A DNA stretch of 64,000 nt. Origin: Hoeflea prorocentri (GTDB lineage Bacteria; Pseudomonadota; Alphaproteobacteria; Rhizobiales; Rhizobiaceae). The stretch is from positions 4,340,001-4,404,000 of the forward strand of contig NZ_JAPJZI010000001.1 in NCBI RefSeq assembly GCF_027944115.1, given 5' to 3'. Shown one piece after another: positions 29,619 through 37,906 of this stretch. Position numbers and translations under genes: made by a program. Every line of letters begins with the position of its first letter. The stretch's first letter is position 1. The notes under the pieces were generated by a model. It ran no database searches and was not told the origin of the DNA. It saw nothing but the letters and a program-made list of their open reading frames with translations.

Positions 29619-31529
29619 ATGGGCAGCAGCTATCAATCGGTTTATGACGGATGGACATCTGATCCTGAAGGTTTCTGGGCGAAAGCCGCAGAAGAAATCG
29701 ACTGGTTTTCGCCCTATGACAAGGTGTTTGACCCCGATCAGGGGACCTATGGCCGGTGGTTTGCCGGCGGCAAAACCAATACCTGTTTCAATTGCCTCGA
29801 CCGTCATGTGGAGCGCGGCCGCGCCGACCAGCCAGCCATCATCTATGACAGCCCGATCACCGGTGCGAAAAAGAACTACAGCTATGGCGAGCTTCTGGTC
29901 GAGGTCAAGGCGCTTGCCGCCGTTCTACAGGATCAGGAGATCGGCAAGGGAGACCGGGTGATCATCTATATGCCGATGATCTCGGAAGCCGTCATGGCAA
30001 TGCTCGCCTGCGCCCGTCTCGGCGCGATTCACTCGGTGGTTTTCGGCGGGTTTGCCGGCCATGAGCTTGCAACCCGGATCGACGACGCAAAACCGAAACT
30101 GATCATTGCCGCCTCCTGTGGCATCGAGCCCAACCGGGTGGTCGCCTACATGCCGATGCTGGAAGAGGCGATTGCCGAGGCCAAACACAAACCGCAGGGC
30201 TGTCTTGTCCTGCAGCGTCCGCAGGAAACGGCTCCGCTGACGCAGGGACGTGACACCGATTTTGCCGAGGCAATGGAGAAGGCGCGCGCTGAGGGCCGCG
30301 ACGTGGCCTGTGTGCCGGTCGATGCGACCGATCCACTCTATATTCTTTATACGTCCGGCACGACCGGACAGCCGAAGGGCGTCGTCCGTGACAATGGCGG
30401 CCACATGGTTGCGCTCAACTGGACCATGAACGCCATTTACGGGGTTAATCCCGGAGAGGTGTTCTGGGCAGCGTCCGATGTCGGCTGGGTGGTGGGCCAT
30501 TCCTATATCGCCTACGCGCCGCTCTTGCATGGAAACACGACCATCGTCTTTGAAGGAAAACCGGTCGGAACGCCGGATGCCGGCACGTTCTGGCGTGTGA
30601 TTTCCGAACACAAGGTCGCTGCACTCTTTACGGCCCCGACGGCCTTCCGCGCCATCAAGAAGGAAGATCCACAGGGTGATCTTATCGGCCAATACGACCT
30701 CTCCGACTTCCGGACACTGTTCCTGGCGGGCGAACGGGCCGATCCGGACACGATCGAATGGGCGCGCGAAAAACTCCGCGTTCCGGTAATCGATCACTGG
30801 TGGCAGACGGAAACGGGCTGGACCATTGCCGGCAATCCGGTGGGTCTTGGCATGCTGCCGGTCAAACTGGGCTCGCCCACGGTCGCCATGCCGGGCTACG
30901 ATATTCAGGTTCTCGACGATGAGGGCCATCCCGTCGAACGCGGCACACTTGGCAATATCGTCGTCAAACTGCCGATGCCGCCCGGCTGCCTGCCGACACT
31001 TTGGAATGCGGAGGACCGGTTCCGGGAAGCCTATCTTGCCGAATTTCCAGGTTACTACAAAACCGCCGATGCCGGTTTCATGGATGAAGACGGATATCTG
31101 TTCATCATGGCGCGCACCGACGACATCATCAACGTGGCCGGTCACCGGCTGTCTACCGGCGCAATGGAAGAAGCCATCGCCTATCATCCCGATGTTGCCG
31201 AATGCGCCGTGATCGGCATTGCCGACAGTCTGAAAGGACAGGTCCCGGCAGGTTTCCTGGTTCTCAACTCCGGCGTGGAGAGAAGCCCCCAGGATATCGA
31301 GAAGGAAGTCGTCAAGCTGGTGCGGGAGCAGATCGGGCCCGTCGCCGCCTTCAAGCAGGCCCTTACGGTCGTACGTCTGCCGAAAACGCGTTCAGGAAAG
31401 ATCCTGCGCGGAACCATGCAGAAGATTGCCGATGGCGAGGCCTGGAAGATGCCCGCGACGATCGACGATCCAGCGATACTCGACGAAATCGGCGAGGCGC
31501 TGCAGACCCGAGGTATCGGCCGCCCCTGA
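29619..31529 (+). CDS. prpE: Propionyl-CoA synthetase (propionate-CoA ligase)
   Basis: PrpE activates propionate to propionyl-CoA through an adenylate. The 636-residue AMP-forming ligase has the P-loop-like YTSGTTGQPKGVVRD near residue 241, the A5-type WQTETGW near 396, and the TADAGF/MARTDD core. The acylation-regulated Lys is in TRSGKILRGTM near 595. It has the PrpE-specific GIEPNRVVAYMP segment, which distinguishes it from acetyl-CoA synthetase. ATG 29619 follows GGGAGG. An SDR gene follows 123 bases downstream. Neither methylcitrate-cycle nor propionyl-CoA carboxylase genes are in the window. Confidence 0.93.
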   Translation: MGSSYQSVYDGWTSDPEGFWAKAAEEIDWFSPYDKVFDPDQGTYGRWFAGGKTNTCFNCLDRHVERGRADQPAIIYDSPITGAKKNYSYGELLVEVKALAAVLQDQEIGKGDRVIIYMPMISEAVMAMLACARLGAIHSVVFGGFAGHELATRIDDAKPKLIIAASCGIEPNRVVAYMPMLEEAIAEAKHKPQGCLVLQRPQETAPLTQGRDTDFAEAMEKARAEGRDVACVPVDATDPLYILYTSGTTGQPKGVVRDNGGHMVALNWTMNAIYGVNPGEVFWAASDVGWVVGHSYIAYAPLLHGNTTIVFEGKPVGTPDAGTFWRVISEHKVAALFTAPTAFRAIKKEDPQGDLIGQYDLSDFRTLFLAGERADPDTIEWAREKLRVPVIDHWWQTETGWTIAGNPVGLGMLPVKLGSPTVAMPGYDIQVLDDEGHPVERGTLGNIVVKLPMPPGCLPTLWNAEDRFREAYLAEFPGYYKTADAGFMDEDGYLFIMARTDDIINVAGHRLSTGAMEEAIAYHPDVAECAVIGIADSLKGQVPAGFLVLNSGVERSPQDIEKEVVKLVREQIGPVAAFKQALTVVRLPKTRSGKILRGTMQKIADGEAWKMPATIDDPAILDEIGEALQTRGIGRP

Positions 31530-31652
31530 GCCGGTTGCAGTCTTGTCCGCGACCGGTACGGCCCTATGATTATTTGTCATTGACCGGCGCAGCCATCGCG
31601 TTCACTGTCTGCCGTCGGAACGGACAAGTCTGTTGGGCTGGGGGCGGAACAC

Positions 31653-32435
31653 ATGGACGGCAAGAATGCCATAGTTACGGGCGGTGCGCGCGGCATCGGT
31701 TATGCCATTGCAAAGCGGTTCCTGATTGACGGCGCCCGAGTTGTTGTCGCCGATGTGGATGAAAAGGCCGGTGAAGCCGCGTGCGAAGAGCTTTCAGCCC
31801 TGGGTGATGTCCGGTTTGTGGCCGCCGATGTCGCAGAACGGCTGGATGTTCGAAATCTTGTCGCCAATGCGCTTGATGCATTCGGCGACATAGATGTTCT
31901 GGTCAACAATGCCGGAACGTCCCACAAGGCGGATTTTCTGGAGCTGAAGGAGACCGATTTCGATCGGGTCATGGGCGTCAATCTGAAGGGCGTATTCCTG
32001 TGCGGCCAGTCGGTTGCGCGCCATATGGTCGACAAGATCGAGAAAGGCGGCGATCCCGGCTGTATTATCAATATCTCCTCGATCAATGCAGTGGTCGGGA
32101 TACCCGATCAGGTTGCCTATACAGCCTCAAAGGGTGGCGTTGTGCAGTTGACGCGCGTCATGGCGCTGGCACTTGCGCAATATGGCATCCGCGTTAACGC
32201 AATTGGTCCGGGATCGATTATGACCGATATGCTCAAGGCGGTTGTGACAGACCGCGAGGCGCGCGAACGCGTCCTGTCGCGCACGCCGCTCGGGCGTATC
32301 GGCGAGCCGGAGGAAATTGCCGGTATAGCCGCGTTTCTGGCGTCAAAGGATGCAGGCTATGTGACCGGGCAGACCGTCTACGCCGATGGCGGGCGCCTGC
32401 CGCTCAACTATACAGTGCCGCCGAACGACAACTGA
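31653..32435 (+). CDS. Short-chain dehydrogenase/reductase (classical SDR)
   Basis: The 260-residue NAD(P)-dependent oxidoreductase has the cofactor motif TGGARGIG (residues 9-16) and NNAG (85-88). The catalytic Ser is in ISSINAV and Tyr156/Lys160 in YTASK. The Asp of VVADVDE after the second strand favours NAD over NADP. It ends with the family tail TGQTVYADGGR. The substrate is not predictable by eye; glucose, 3-hydroxyacid or sugar alcohol dehydrogenases are all possible. It follows prpE on the same strand and might act on a related hydroxy acid, which is inference only. Confidence 0.9.
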   Translation: MDGKNAIVTGGARGIGYAIAKRFLIDGARVVVADVDEKAGEAACEELSALGDVRFVAADVAERLDVRNLVANALDAFGDIDVLVNNAGTSHKADFLELKETDFDRVMGVNLKGVFLCGQSVARHMVDKIEKGGDPGCIINISSINAVVGIPDQVAYTASKGGVVQLTRVMALALAQYGIRVNAIGPGSIMTDMLKAVVTDREARERVLSRTPLGRIGEPEEIAGIAAFLASKDAGYVTGQTVYADGGRLPLNYTVPPNDN

Positions 32436-32521
32436 CTGCCGACCCCTGTCATGCTCCTGACAGAATGTTGTCAGGAGGCCTGTGTCATAAGATCTTCGTA
32501 GACATGATTACGGAGATGACA

Positions 32522-32896
32522 ATGTCCTCTAATACACCTGAACATGCCGCTGTCTGGTTTGAAATCCCGGTCAGCGACCTGAAGGCCGGGATGGCGTTTT
32601 ACAACGCGGTTCTTCAGACCGAACTGGTCGAGACCGATATGGGGCCTCAGACCATCGGTATCTTCCCGAACAAGGAGCCCGCCACTGGCGTGGCCGGCCA
32701 CATATATGCCGGAAACCCGGGTGTTGCGGGCAAGGGAAGCACTGTTCACCTTGCCGTGCAGGAGAAGCTTGAATCAGCCATGGACCGTGTTGTCGAGAAC
32801 GGTGGAAAGGTTGTTTCGGATATCGTGACCATCGATTCCGGACGCTTTGTCTATTGTCTCGATCCGGATGGAAACAGCATCGGGCTGTTCAACTGA
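32522..32896 (+). CDS. VOC-family (glyoxalase/bleomycin resistance-like) protein
   Basis: This 124-residue single-domain protein has the paired beta-alpha-beta-beta-beta modules of vicinal oxygen chelate proteins: WFEIPVSDLKAGMAFYNAVL at residues about 12-31 and HLAVQEKLESAMDRVVENGG near 78. It ends with the CLDPDGNSIGLF strand that carries the metal-binding region in enzymatic members. The start at 32522 is preferred because GGAG lies six bases upstream. It precedes a WYL-type regulator; VOC plus YafY-like regulator pairs are common in rhizobia. No substrate can be assigned. Confidence 0.88.
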   Translation: MSSNTPEHAAVWFEIPVSDLKAGMAFYNAVLQTELVETDMGPQTIGIFPNKEPATGVAGHIYAGNPGVAGKGSTVHLAVQEKLESAMDRVVENGGKVVSDIVTIDSGRFVYCLDPDGNSIGLFN

Positions 32897-32977
32897 CCGG
32901 GCCTGGCGATAAGGTTGAGCCGTGTGTTCGGGCCATGAGCGGCCCGGGCGCACTCCTGACAGTGCGGGGGCCATGAC

Positions 32978-33688
32978 ATGCGTCGTGCAGACCGATTGTT
33001 CCAGATTGTTCAGTATCTGCGGGGTGGCCGTCTGGTTACCGCCGCCTCTCTTGCTGAGCGATTGGAGGTTTCCGAGCGTACCATCTACCGCGATATCGCC
33101 GACCTGCAATCAACGGGGGTCCCGATTGATGGGGAGGCTGGCGTTGGTTACATCATGCGCGAGGGTTTTGATCTGCCGCCGCTGATGTTTTCGCGCGACG
33201 AAATTGTCGCTCTTGTCACCGGCGCGCGCATGGCGCGGGCTTGGGGTGGCGCCGCGGTGGCGCGGGCTGCCGAAGAGGCGCTGGTCAAGATCGAGGCCGT
33301 CCTGCCCGATGGCGAGCGCAACCGGATTCAACAGACGGAAATTCACGCCCCGGATTTCATGATGCCGGATGAGGATCGCCACCGCTTCGACTTGCTTGAA
33401 AGGGCCGCCGACCGCAGGCAAGTGCTGGATGTGGAGTACCGGGATGCCGAGGGCGCAGCTACGGCACGGCGTATCCGTCCGCTCGGCCTTTGGTTCTGGG
33501 GCAAGGTGTGGACACTTGCGGCCTGGTGTGAGCTCAGATCCGATTTCAGGACATTCCGGCTCGATCGGATGGACAAGATCCGCGAAACCGGTGAAATCTT
33601 CCGGCCGGAACGCGGCCGGACGCTGGCCGACTACTACCGCAGGGTGGAACGGGATCAGGAGCCGAAAGGCCCGGACCGTTATCCATAA
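32978..33688 (+). CDS. YafY/WYL-type transcriptional regulator
   Basis: The 236-residue regulator has an N-terminal DeoR-like winged HTH (residues about 1-60, SERTIYRDIADLQSTGVPID). A C-terminal WYL domain at about 135-215 recognises ligands or nucleic acid. It begins 81 bases after the VOC gene and lies on the same strand, so it may control it. The window gives no hint of the ligand. A membrane permease gene follows after 97 bases. Confidence 0.9.
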   Translation: MRRADRLFQIVQYLRGGRLVTAASLAERLEVSERTIYRDIADLQSTGVPIDGEAGVGYIMREGFDLPPLMFSRDEIVALVTGARMARAWGGAAVARAAEEALVKIEAVLPDGERNRIQQTEIHAPDFMMPDEDRHRFDLLERAADRRQVLDVEYRDAEGAATARRIRPLGLWFWGKVWTLAAWCELRSDFRTFRLDRMDKIRETGEIFRPERGRTLADYYRRVERDQEPKGPDRYP

Positions 33689-33785
33689 GGTCTGCCGGGC
33701 CCCTGTTGTCGCACGCTTGCATCGGCCCCATGCAAGGCGTATTGCCGTTGGACCTGATTGACGCGCAATCCGGAAGGCAGGTGTT

Positions 33786-34529
33786 GTGGGCGCCGATGTA
33801 TATACCCTTGATCTGCCGCTTACGTTTATCGCAGCGGTCGGGTTGATCGTTATGGCCGGCTCGATTGTCCAGTCGGGCCTGGGAATGGGATTTGGTCTGA
33901 CCGTCGCCCCGCTTTTGGCATTGCTCAATCCCGAGCTGGTGCCTGCACCGACTCTTTTTCTTGGTATGTTGACGGCAGCCTGGGGCGCCCTGGCTGAGCG
34001 GGCGCATATTCGCTGGAACGAGGTTGCGGTGGCGACGGGAGGGCGGCTTATCGGCGCGGTGTTGGGTCTCGTCCTGTTGTTGATCGTCTCGACTGCATCC
34101 GGTTTCAGTCTGCTGTTTGGCGCAATGGTTCTTGTCGCGGTGGGGCTGTCGGCCGCCGGGCGATCCCTGCCTTTCAACTGGGGCTCGCTGGGATCGATGG
34201 GTTTCATATCCGGAGCGATGGGAACGATCACGTCTGTTGGCGCGCCGCCGCTGGCCCTTGTCTATCAGGGACGCGAGCCCGATGCGGCACGCGCCACCCT
34301 TGCGGCCTTCTTTGCCATCGGCTGCGGCATTTCACTTGCGGGCCTTTACTGGGCCGGTTGGGCAGGATGGCGCGATGCCGCGCTGGCGCTGGCCATGTTG
34401 CCGCCCATGTTCGCAGGCCTTTGGGTCGCCCGTTTCTTCAGACTGCGGTTCTTGCGCTGGTATCGACCATGGTTGCTCGGCGTTGCCGGGATGGCCGGAA
34501 TTCTGCTGGTTCTGCGGGGGCTGACGTGA
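33786..34529 (+). CDS. TauE/SafE-family sulfite or organic anion exporter
   Basis: The 247-residue protein has about seven to eight transmembrane helices and the TauE/SafE repeat architecture with SGLGMGFGL and GAMGTITSVGAPPLALVYQ-type loops. Members export or import small sulfur-containing anions such as sulfite or sulfoacetate, but substrates are known for only a few. The start is GTG 33786, preceded by GGAAGG. Its TGA overlaps the GTG of the next transporter gene (GTGA), so the two are translationally coupled. Confidence 0.85.
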   Translation: MGADVYTLDLPLTFIAAVGLIVMAGSIVQSGLGMGFGLTVAPLLALLNPELVPAPTLFLGMLTAAWGALAERAHIRWNEVAVATGGRLIGAVLGLVLLLIVSTASGFSLLFGAMVLVAVGLSAAGRSLPFNWGSLGSMGFISGAMGTITSVGAPPLALVYQGREPDAARATLAAFFAIGCGISLAGLYWAGWAGWRDAALALAMLPPMFAGLWVARFFRLRFLRWYRPWLLGVAGMAGILLVLRGLT

Positions 34530-35446
34530 CCCCGGTACTTTCCGTTCTGCAGTTTGCCGCGCGCCACGGGCGCTGGCTCCTTGTCCTTGGGTTGGTCGCC
34601 GGTGTCGCGTTGCCAGGCATTGCCGCCTTCATGGAAAAGCAGCTTCCGATAGCCGTGGCGCTGCTGTTGTTCTTCTCCGCTTTGCGTGTCGGGCCCCGGC
34701 AGGCTTTTGGCGCGACACGGGATATCGGCCAGTCTCTCTACTTTGTTCTGGCCCTGCAACTGGCCTTGCCGATCATTTTTGTTCTAGTGCTGATTGCAAC
34801 GGACTGGCGGAGCCCGCTGGCTTTCGGATTGGCGCTGATGCTCGCGGCTTCGCCGATTTCCGGAAGTCCGAGCCTGGCTATCCTGCTTGGCAAGGACAGC
34901 GCGCCTTCGTTACGGCTGTTGATCGCAGGTACGGCGCTGCTTCCCCTGACCACGATCCCGGTTTTCTGGATGATGCCGGACCTGGTTGCCGGCAAAAGCG
35001 TTTTGGGTGCGGCTCTGCGGTTGCTTCTCATCATCGGCATTGCAACGGCCATTGCCTTTGTCATTCGAGGGTTCTTTTTGAAAAATCCCGGTCCGGCGGG
35101 TCTTGGCGCCATCGATGGATTGGCAGCGCTCACCATGGCTATCATGGTTGTCGGGCTGATGGCCGCCGTTCGTCCGGCCCTGGAGAACAACCCCGGCGGA
35201 CTGGCGTTTAACCTCTTTATTGCCTTTGTTGCCAATTTCGGACTGCAGGCAAGCGTCTATCTCATTTTGAAGCGACCCTTGCCGGATCAAAGCGCTGGAA
35301 TCGCGGTGTGTGCCGGTAATCGCAACATTGCGCTGTTCCTGGCAGCCTTGCCGGCTGGCGTCATGGAGCCGTTGCTGCTGTTTATCGGCTGCTATCAGGT
35401 TCCGATGTATCTGACACCCATCCTGCTCAGGCGCTTTTACCGCTGA
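34526..35446 (+). CDS. Bile acid:sodium symporter-like (BASS-type) transporter
   Basis: The 306-residue protein has about nine to ten transmembrane segments. A C-terminal GNRNIALFLAALP motif resembles the conserved GxRNxxL signature of BASS-family transporters. GTG 34526 overlaps the previous stop by four bases; upstream in-frame ATG codons lie inside the TauE-like gene and give non-hydrophobic residues. The substrate is not known. Two coupled transporters of different families in one transcript suggests a shared, unidentified anion. Confidence 0.75.
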   Translation: MTPVLSVLQFAARHGRWLLVLGLVAGVALPGIAAFMEKQLPIAVALLLFFSALRVGPRQAFGATRDIGQSLYFVLALQLALPIIFVLVLIATDWRSPLAFGLALMLAASPISGSPSLAILLGKDSAPSLRLLIAGTALLPLTTIPVFWMMPDLVAGKSVLGAALRLLLIIGIATAIAFVIRGFFLKNPGPAGLGAIDGLAALTMAIMVVGLMAAVRPALENNPGGLAFNLFIAFVANFGLQASVYLILKRPLPDQSAGIAVCAGNRNIALFLAALPAGVMEPLLLFIGCYQVPMYLTPILLRRFYR

Positions 35447-35520
35447 ACCACAGCTTGCGACGAAAAGCGTCGCTGTAGCGGCTGTCTGTTGAACAGATTC
35501 GCGGTAAGCTGCTTGGGTAA

Positions 35521-35697
35521 AGGTTCTTTGCCGCGATTCGCGCTGATAAGCGCAAGTTTGGCAAAGCCAAGAGGGAAGCCGGTGCAAATCCGGCGCTGCC
35601 CCCGCAACTGTAAGCGGCGAGCCTCTCCCAAAAGCCACTGGCCTTGACAGCCGGGAAGGCAGGAGACGGTGATGACCCGCAAGCCAGGAGACCTGCC
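35521..35697 (+). promoter_or_regulatory. Cobalamin (B12) riboswitch
   Basis: The conserved elements occur in order on the plus strand. AGGGAAGCCGGTGCAAATCC (35571-35590) is followed by CTGCCCCCGCAACTGTAAGC (35596-35615), GCCACTGG (35634-35641), GCCGGGAAGGC (35650-35660), and the B12 box AAGCCAGGAGACCTGCC (35681-35697). No T-rich terminator follows directly; complementary arms CCGGGC (35715-35720) and GCCCGG (35744-35749) may form part of the expression platform. Downstream plus-strand genes are a 21-codon leader ORF and a 105-residue unknown protein. Confidence 0.93.
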
Positions 35698-35806
35698 TTT
35701 ACGTGAACTGCAAGCCGGGCGGGGTGCCCCGGAAGAGCGGCGAGCCCGGTCCTGGCCGGCACCTGCGCTTTCTTATGCCCCGTCTCTGCCTTTTGAGGAG
35801 AGACAT

Positions 35807-35872
35807 GTGAACCACATCAAACAAACAGACGATCTTCACAGATGTCCTTCACCCGGCCGAATGGGAGGGTGA
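35807..35872 (+). CDS. Putative 21-residue leader ORF between riboswitch and downstream gene
   Basis: GTG 35807 lies six bases after a strong AGGAG (35796-35800). The ORF encodes MNHIKQTDDLHRCPSPGRMG plus a final Gly and stops at 35872, three bases before the ATG of the next gene. Its last codons run through the hairpin that masks the ribosome site of that gene, so its translation could be needed to open it. It might equally be a non-functional reading frame; no homologue is known to me. Confidence 0.45.
   Translation: MNHIKQTDDLHRCPSPGRMGG
35849..35872 (+). promoter_or_regulatory. Hairpin masking the Shine-Dalgarno site of the 105-residue gene
   Basis: TCACCC at 35849-35854 pairs with GGGTGA at 35867-35872 across a 12-base loop. 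The right arm is part of the GGGAGGGTGAG ribosome site just before ATG 35876. Confidence 0.45.
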
Positions 35873-35875
35873 GCG

Positions 35876-36193
35876 ATGTTTCCCGTACAAGATAGTGACA
35901 TTGGCCGTATCGTCCGCAGGATTGGCCGGCCTGACGGAACCAACATCGTCGCGTTGCGCAAGGACCGGTCGTATCGGCCGCTTTCTGCCGAGGAAGCGCT
36001 GATCCAGTGGATGCTCGACCTTCCAACGGGCGCAGCGATCGACAAAGCGGCGCGATATGCGCTGCGCGTCGTGGATGCGGGCCCTGCCATGTCACCCGAT
36101 GTTCAGCTGTTTTGCGATTATCTGAGGCAGGCCATCGAGGCATCGCAAATACCGGTTTCACCGAACCGGCGCAGGCGCAGGCGGCAACCCTGA
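35876..36193 (+). CDS. Unrecognised 105-residue protein downstream of a B12 riboswitch
   Basis: I do not recognise this protein. It is soluble, without signal peptide or membrane segment. It contains a segment LSAEEALIQWMLDLPTGAAI near residues 37-56, a predicted helix AARYALRVV, and ends with a run of six Arg within RRRRRR near residues 98-103, which could bind nucleic acid or be an unstructured tail. It is the first sizeable gene after the cobalamin riboswitch on the same strand, 178 bases from the B12 box, which is the only hint about its role. It is convergent with the DUF1737 gene. Confidence 0.6.
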   Translation: MFPVQDSDIGRIVRRIGRPDGTNIVALRKDRSYRPLSAEEALIQWMLDLPTGAAIDKAARYALRVVDAGPAMSPDVQLFCDYLRQAIEASQIPVSPNRRRRRRQP

Positions 36194-36206
36194 TATAAAA
36201 CCGGGC

Positions 36207-36413
36207 TTATTGCTCGGAGAGTTTCATGTCCGGGCTGTAGGTTTTTCCGGAGACATGCTTGATGACGGCCTGGGCGCATTGCATGCGCCCGGATTCATTG
36301 TTGAAACCGTAGGCTGGATCACCATGGAGCTCCCATCCCTGTGACAAAGCTTCGCTGACCTTATGGCAGAAACTGGCATCGTCTGGCCCGGTCAGCAATC
36401 TGTAGAGTTTCAT
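36207..36413 (-). CDS. DUF1737 domain-containing protein
   Basis: The 68-residue product opens with MKLYRLLTGPDDASFCHKVS and continues with LSQGWELHGDP, matching my recollection of DUF1737, a short alphaproteobacterial domain of unknown function. It ends with a charged tail. It starts 24 bases after the stop of the CitE-like lyase gene on the same strand, so the two are probably one transcript. The short GW-rich core suggests an SH3-like or Tudor-like mini domain, but that is only an impression. Confidence 0.8.
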   Translation of the reverse strand: MKLYRLLTGPDDASFCHKVSEALSQGWELHGDPAYGFNNESGRMQCAQAVIKHVSGKTYSPDMKLSEQ

Positions 36414-36437
36414 CGTGCAGCTCCAATTCGTGTCAGG

Positions 36438-37328
36438 TTACCGGATGCCGGCTTTTGCCAAAAGCGCCTCGGCCTGTTCCAGATGCAGGCGCTCTACCAT
36501 GCGCCCGTCGATCTTTATCACCCCTTTGCCGGCGTTTTCGGGCAGGGAAAACGCTTCCACGATCGCTTTTGCCTGCGCAAGTGCGTCCTTGCCAGCTCCG
36601 AATGCCTCATTGGCACCGCCGATCTGGCTTGGATGGATAAGGGTTTTTCCGTCGAAGCCCATCAGGTGGCCTTCGGCGCATTCGGCAAGAAAACCGGCCT
36701 CGTCGTGAAAATCATTATAAACGCCGTCGAGCACATCGACGCCGGCGGCTTTGGCGGCAAGCACCACCTGCATAAGCCAGGGTGTCATAAATTGTCTTCC
36801 GTCCGGAAGGGGGATGTCCGTTTCCTTGGACAGATCATTGGATCCGATCACCAGACAATCGAGGCGGCCGCCGGGCCGATGCGCGGTGTCGGCTGTGGTG
36901 AGAACGTTTGCGATACCGCGCGGTGTTTCGATCATTGCCCAGAGCCCGATGGCCGGTTCAGCCCCAACGTCCCGCAGCGCCGCCTCGGCCTGGTCAATGT
37001 CGGCTGCACCGTTGACCTTTGGCAGCAGGATGGCGTCGGGGCGCAGACGCGCAGCCTCGACAATGTCGTCATGACCCCATTTGCTTGAAAGGGCGTTGAT
37101 CCGGATGATCCATTCCTTGCCTGGCGGCCCGGTCCTTGAAAGACGGTCCTCGAGCGCATTGCGCGCTGCCGGTTTTTCATCAGGTGCGATGGAATCTTCA
37201 AGATCGACGATAATTGTATCGCAATCGAGCCCGGTAGCCTTTTCCATGGCCCGTTCATTGTTGGCGGGTATGTAAAGGACCGAGCGGCGGGTCTGTTTTT
37301 GGCGGTGATGTATGCCTGTTTTTTTCAT
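36438..37328 (-). CDS. HpcH/HpaI aldolase/citrate lyase family protein (CitE-like CoA-ester lyase)
   Basis: The 296-residue protein belongs to the TIM-barrel CoA-ester lyases (CitE, malyl-CoA, citramalyl-CoA and beta-methylmalyl-CoA lyases). It shows RSVLYIPANNERAMEKA near residues 15-31 and IIVDLEDSIAPDEK with the metal-binding acidic pair near 40-52. IGLWAMIETPRGIANV has the metal-binding Glu near 134, and DCLVIGSNDLSKET and DGKTLIHPSQI follow. The exact substrate cannot be fixed by eye. It is followed on the same strand by a DUF1737 gene. A B12 riboswitch lies nearby but faces the other way. Confidence 0.9.
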   Translation of the reverse strand: MKKTGIHHRQKQTRRSVLYIPANNERAMEKATGLDCDTIIVDLEDSIAPDEKPAARNALEDRLSRTGPPGKEWIIRINALSSKWGHDDIVEAARLRPDAILLPKVNGAADIDQAEAALRDVGAEPAIGLWAMIETPRGIANVLTTADTAHRPGGRLDCLVIGSNDLSKETDIPLPDGRQFMTPWLMQVVLAAKAAGVDVLDGVYNDFHDEAGFLAECAEGHLMGFDGKTLIHPSQIGGANEAFGAGKDALAQAKAIVEAFSLPENAGKGVIKIDGRMVERLHLEQAEALLAKAGIR

Positions 37329-37441
37329 GGCGTCTTAATGCCTTTCGCCGGGCCGCATCGCAAGGCTGTGTTGTGAGCTCCGACGGTTTTGGAGCTGCAT
37401 CCTTTACGAATTGTAAGGCGGCGGCGGTTGAAACTGTACCG

Positions 37442-37458
37442 TTCAATGACCAATTGAA
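37442..37458. repeat. Perfect 6-bp inverted repeat upstream of a small membrane protein gene
   Basis: TTCAAT (37442-37447) and ATTGAA (37453-37458) are separated by GACCA. It lies about 86 bases before ATG 37545 and could be an operator. The remainder of 37329-37544 shows nothing I can identify. Confidence 0.35.
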
Positions 37459-37544
37459 TGGAAGCAGACCCGATCTCCAGCGGGTTTACACGGCTGCCGG
37501 CTGTTTTGCGGTTCGCCGAATTTGAGAAAGCGGGAGGTAATACG

Positions 37545-37769
37545 ATGGCAAATCTTCGCGCAATCATTGTTGCAGTTGTCGGGCTCGGCATTGCCGCCCT
37601 GATCATCGTCGTCATGGCGACCGTCGGGCTGGCTATTGTCGGTTTTGCCGCTGTCGCCTGCGTGGTCGGCCTGATCGCCGCCCGGTTCAATCGGCGCAAC
37701 CGCGTCCACAAACGCGAGAATGGTCCACGTGTCTGGGACGACGGGAACGGCAAGATTATCGATATGTGA
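37545..37769 (+). CDS. Small membrane protein, 74 residues
   Basis: Two hydrophobic stretches fill residues about 6-45 and are followed by an Arg/Lys-rich cytoplasmic tail with RFNRRNRVHKRE. ATG 37545 has a strong GGGAGG eight bases upstream, which decides it over an upstream in-frame ATG at 37458. I do not recognise the family. It lies alone between the CitE-like gene (divergent) and leuD, and an imperfect GC hairpin with a short T-run occurs just after its stop. Codon use and the ribosome site support a real gene. Confidence 0.65.
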   Translation: MANLRAIIVAVVGLGIAALIIVVMATVGLAIVGFAAVACVVGLIAARFNRRNRVHKRENGPRVWDDGNGKIIDM

Positions 37770-37906
37770 TCGGCGATTCTCACCGCCGGGGCCTTCTTTT
37801 TCTGTTTCAGCTTTGATAAACGCTTGGCAAAGTTCGCCTGGCGGGCGTTTGTTATGCCTGCTGGCCATCGTCGGCTAAAGCCGGGAAGTATATTGAGGTT
37901 CTCGCG

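Noticed and set aside
29925-31187. Open frame of 420 codons on the minus strand opposite prpE
   Set aside because: prpE carries all ligase motifs on the plus strand; the antisense frame shows no domain or ribosome site.
35521-37328. Idea that the B12 riboswitch controls the CitE-like lyase
   Set aside because: The riboswitch is on the plus strand and the lyase on the minus strand, with the DUF1737 and 105-residue genes between them.
37770-37906. Attenuator in front of leuD
   Set aside because: Hairpin-forming segments such as AAACGC/GCGTTT exist near 37818-37853, but no leader ORF with a run of Leu codons was found.
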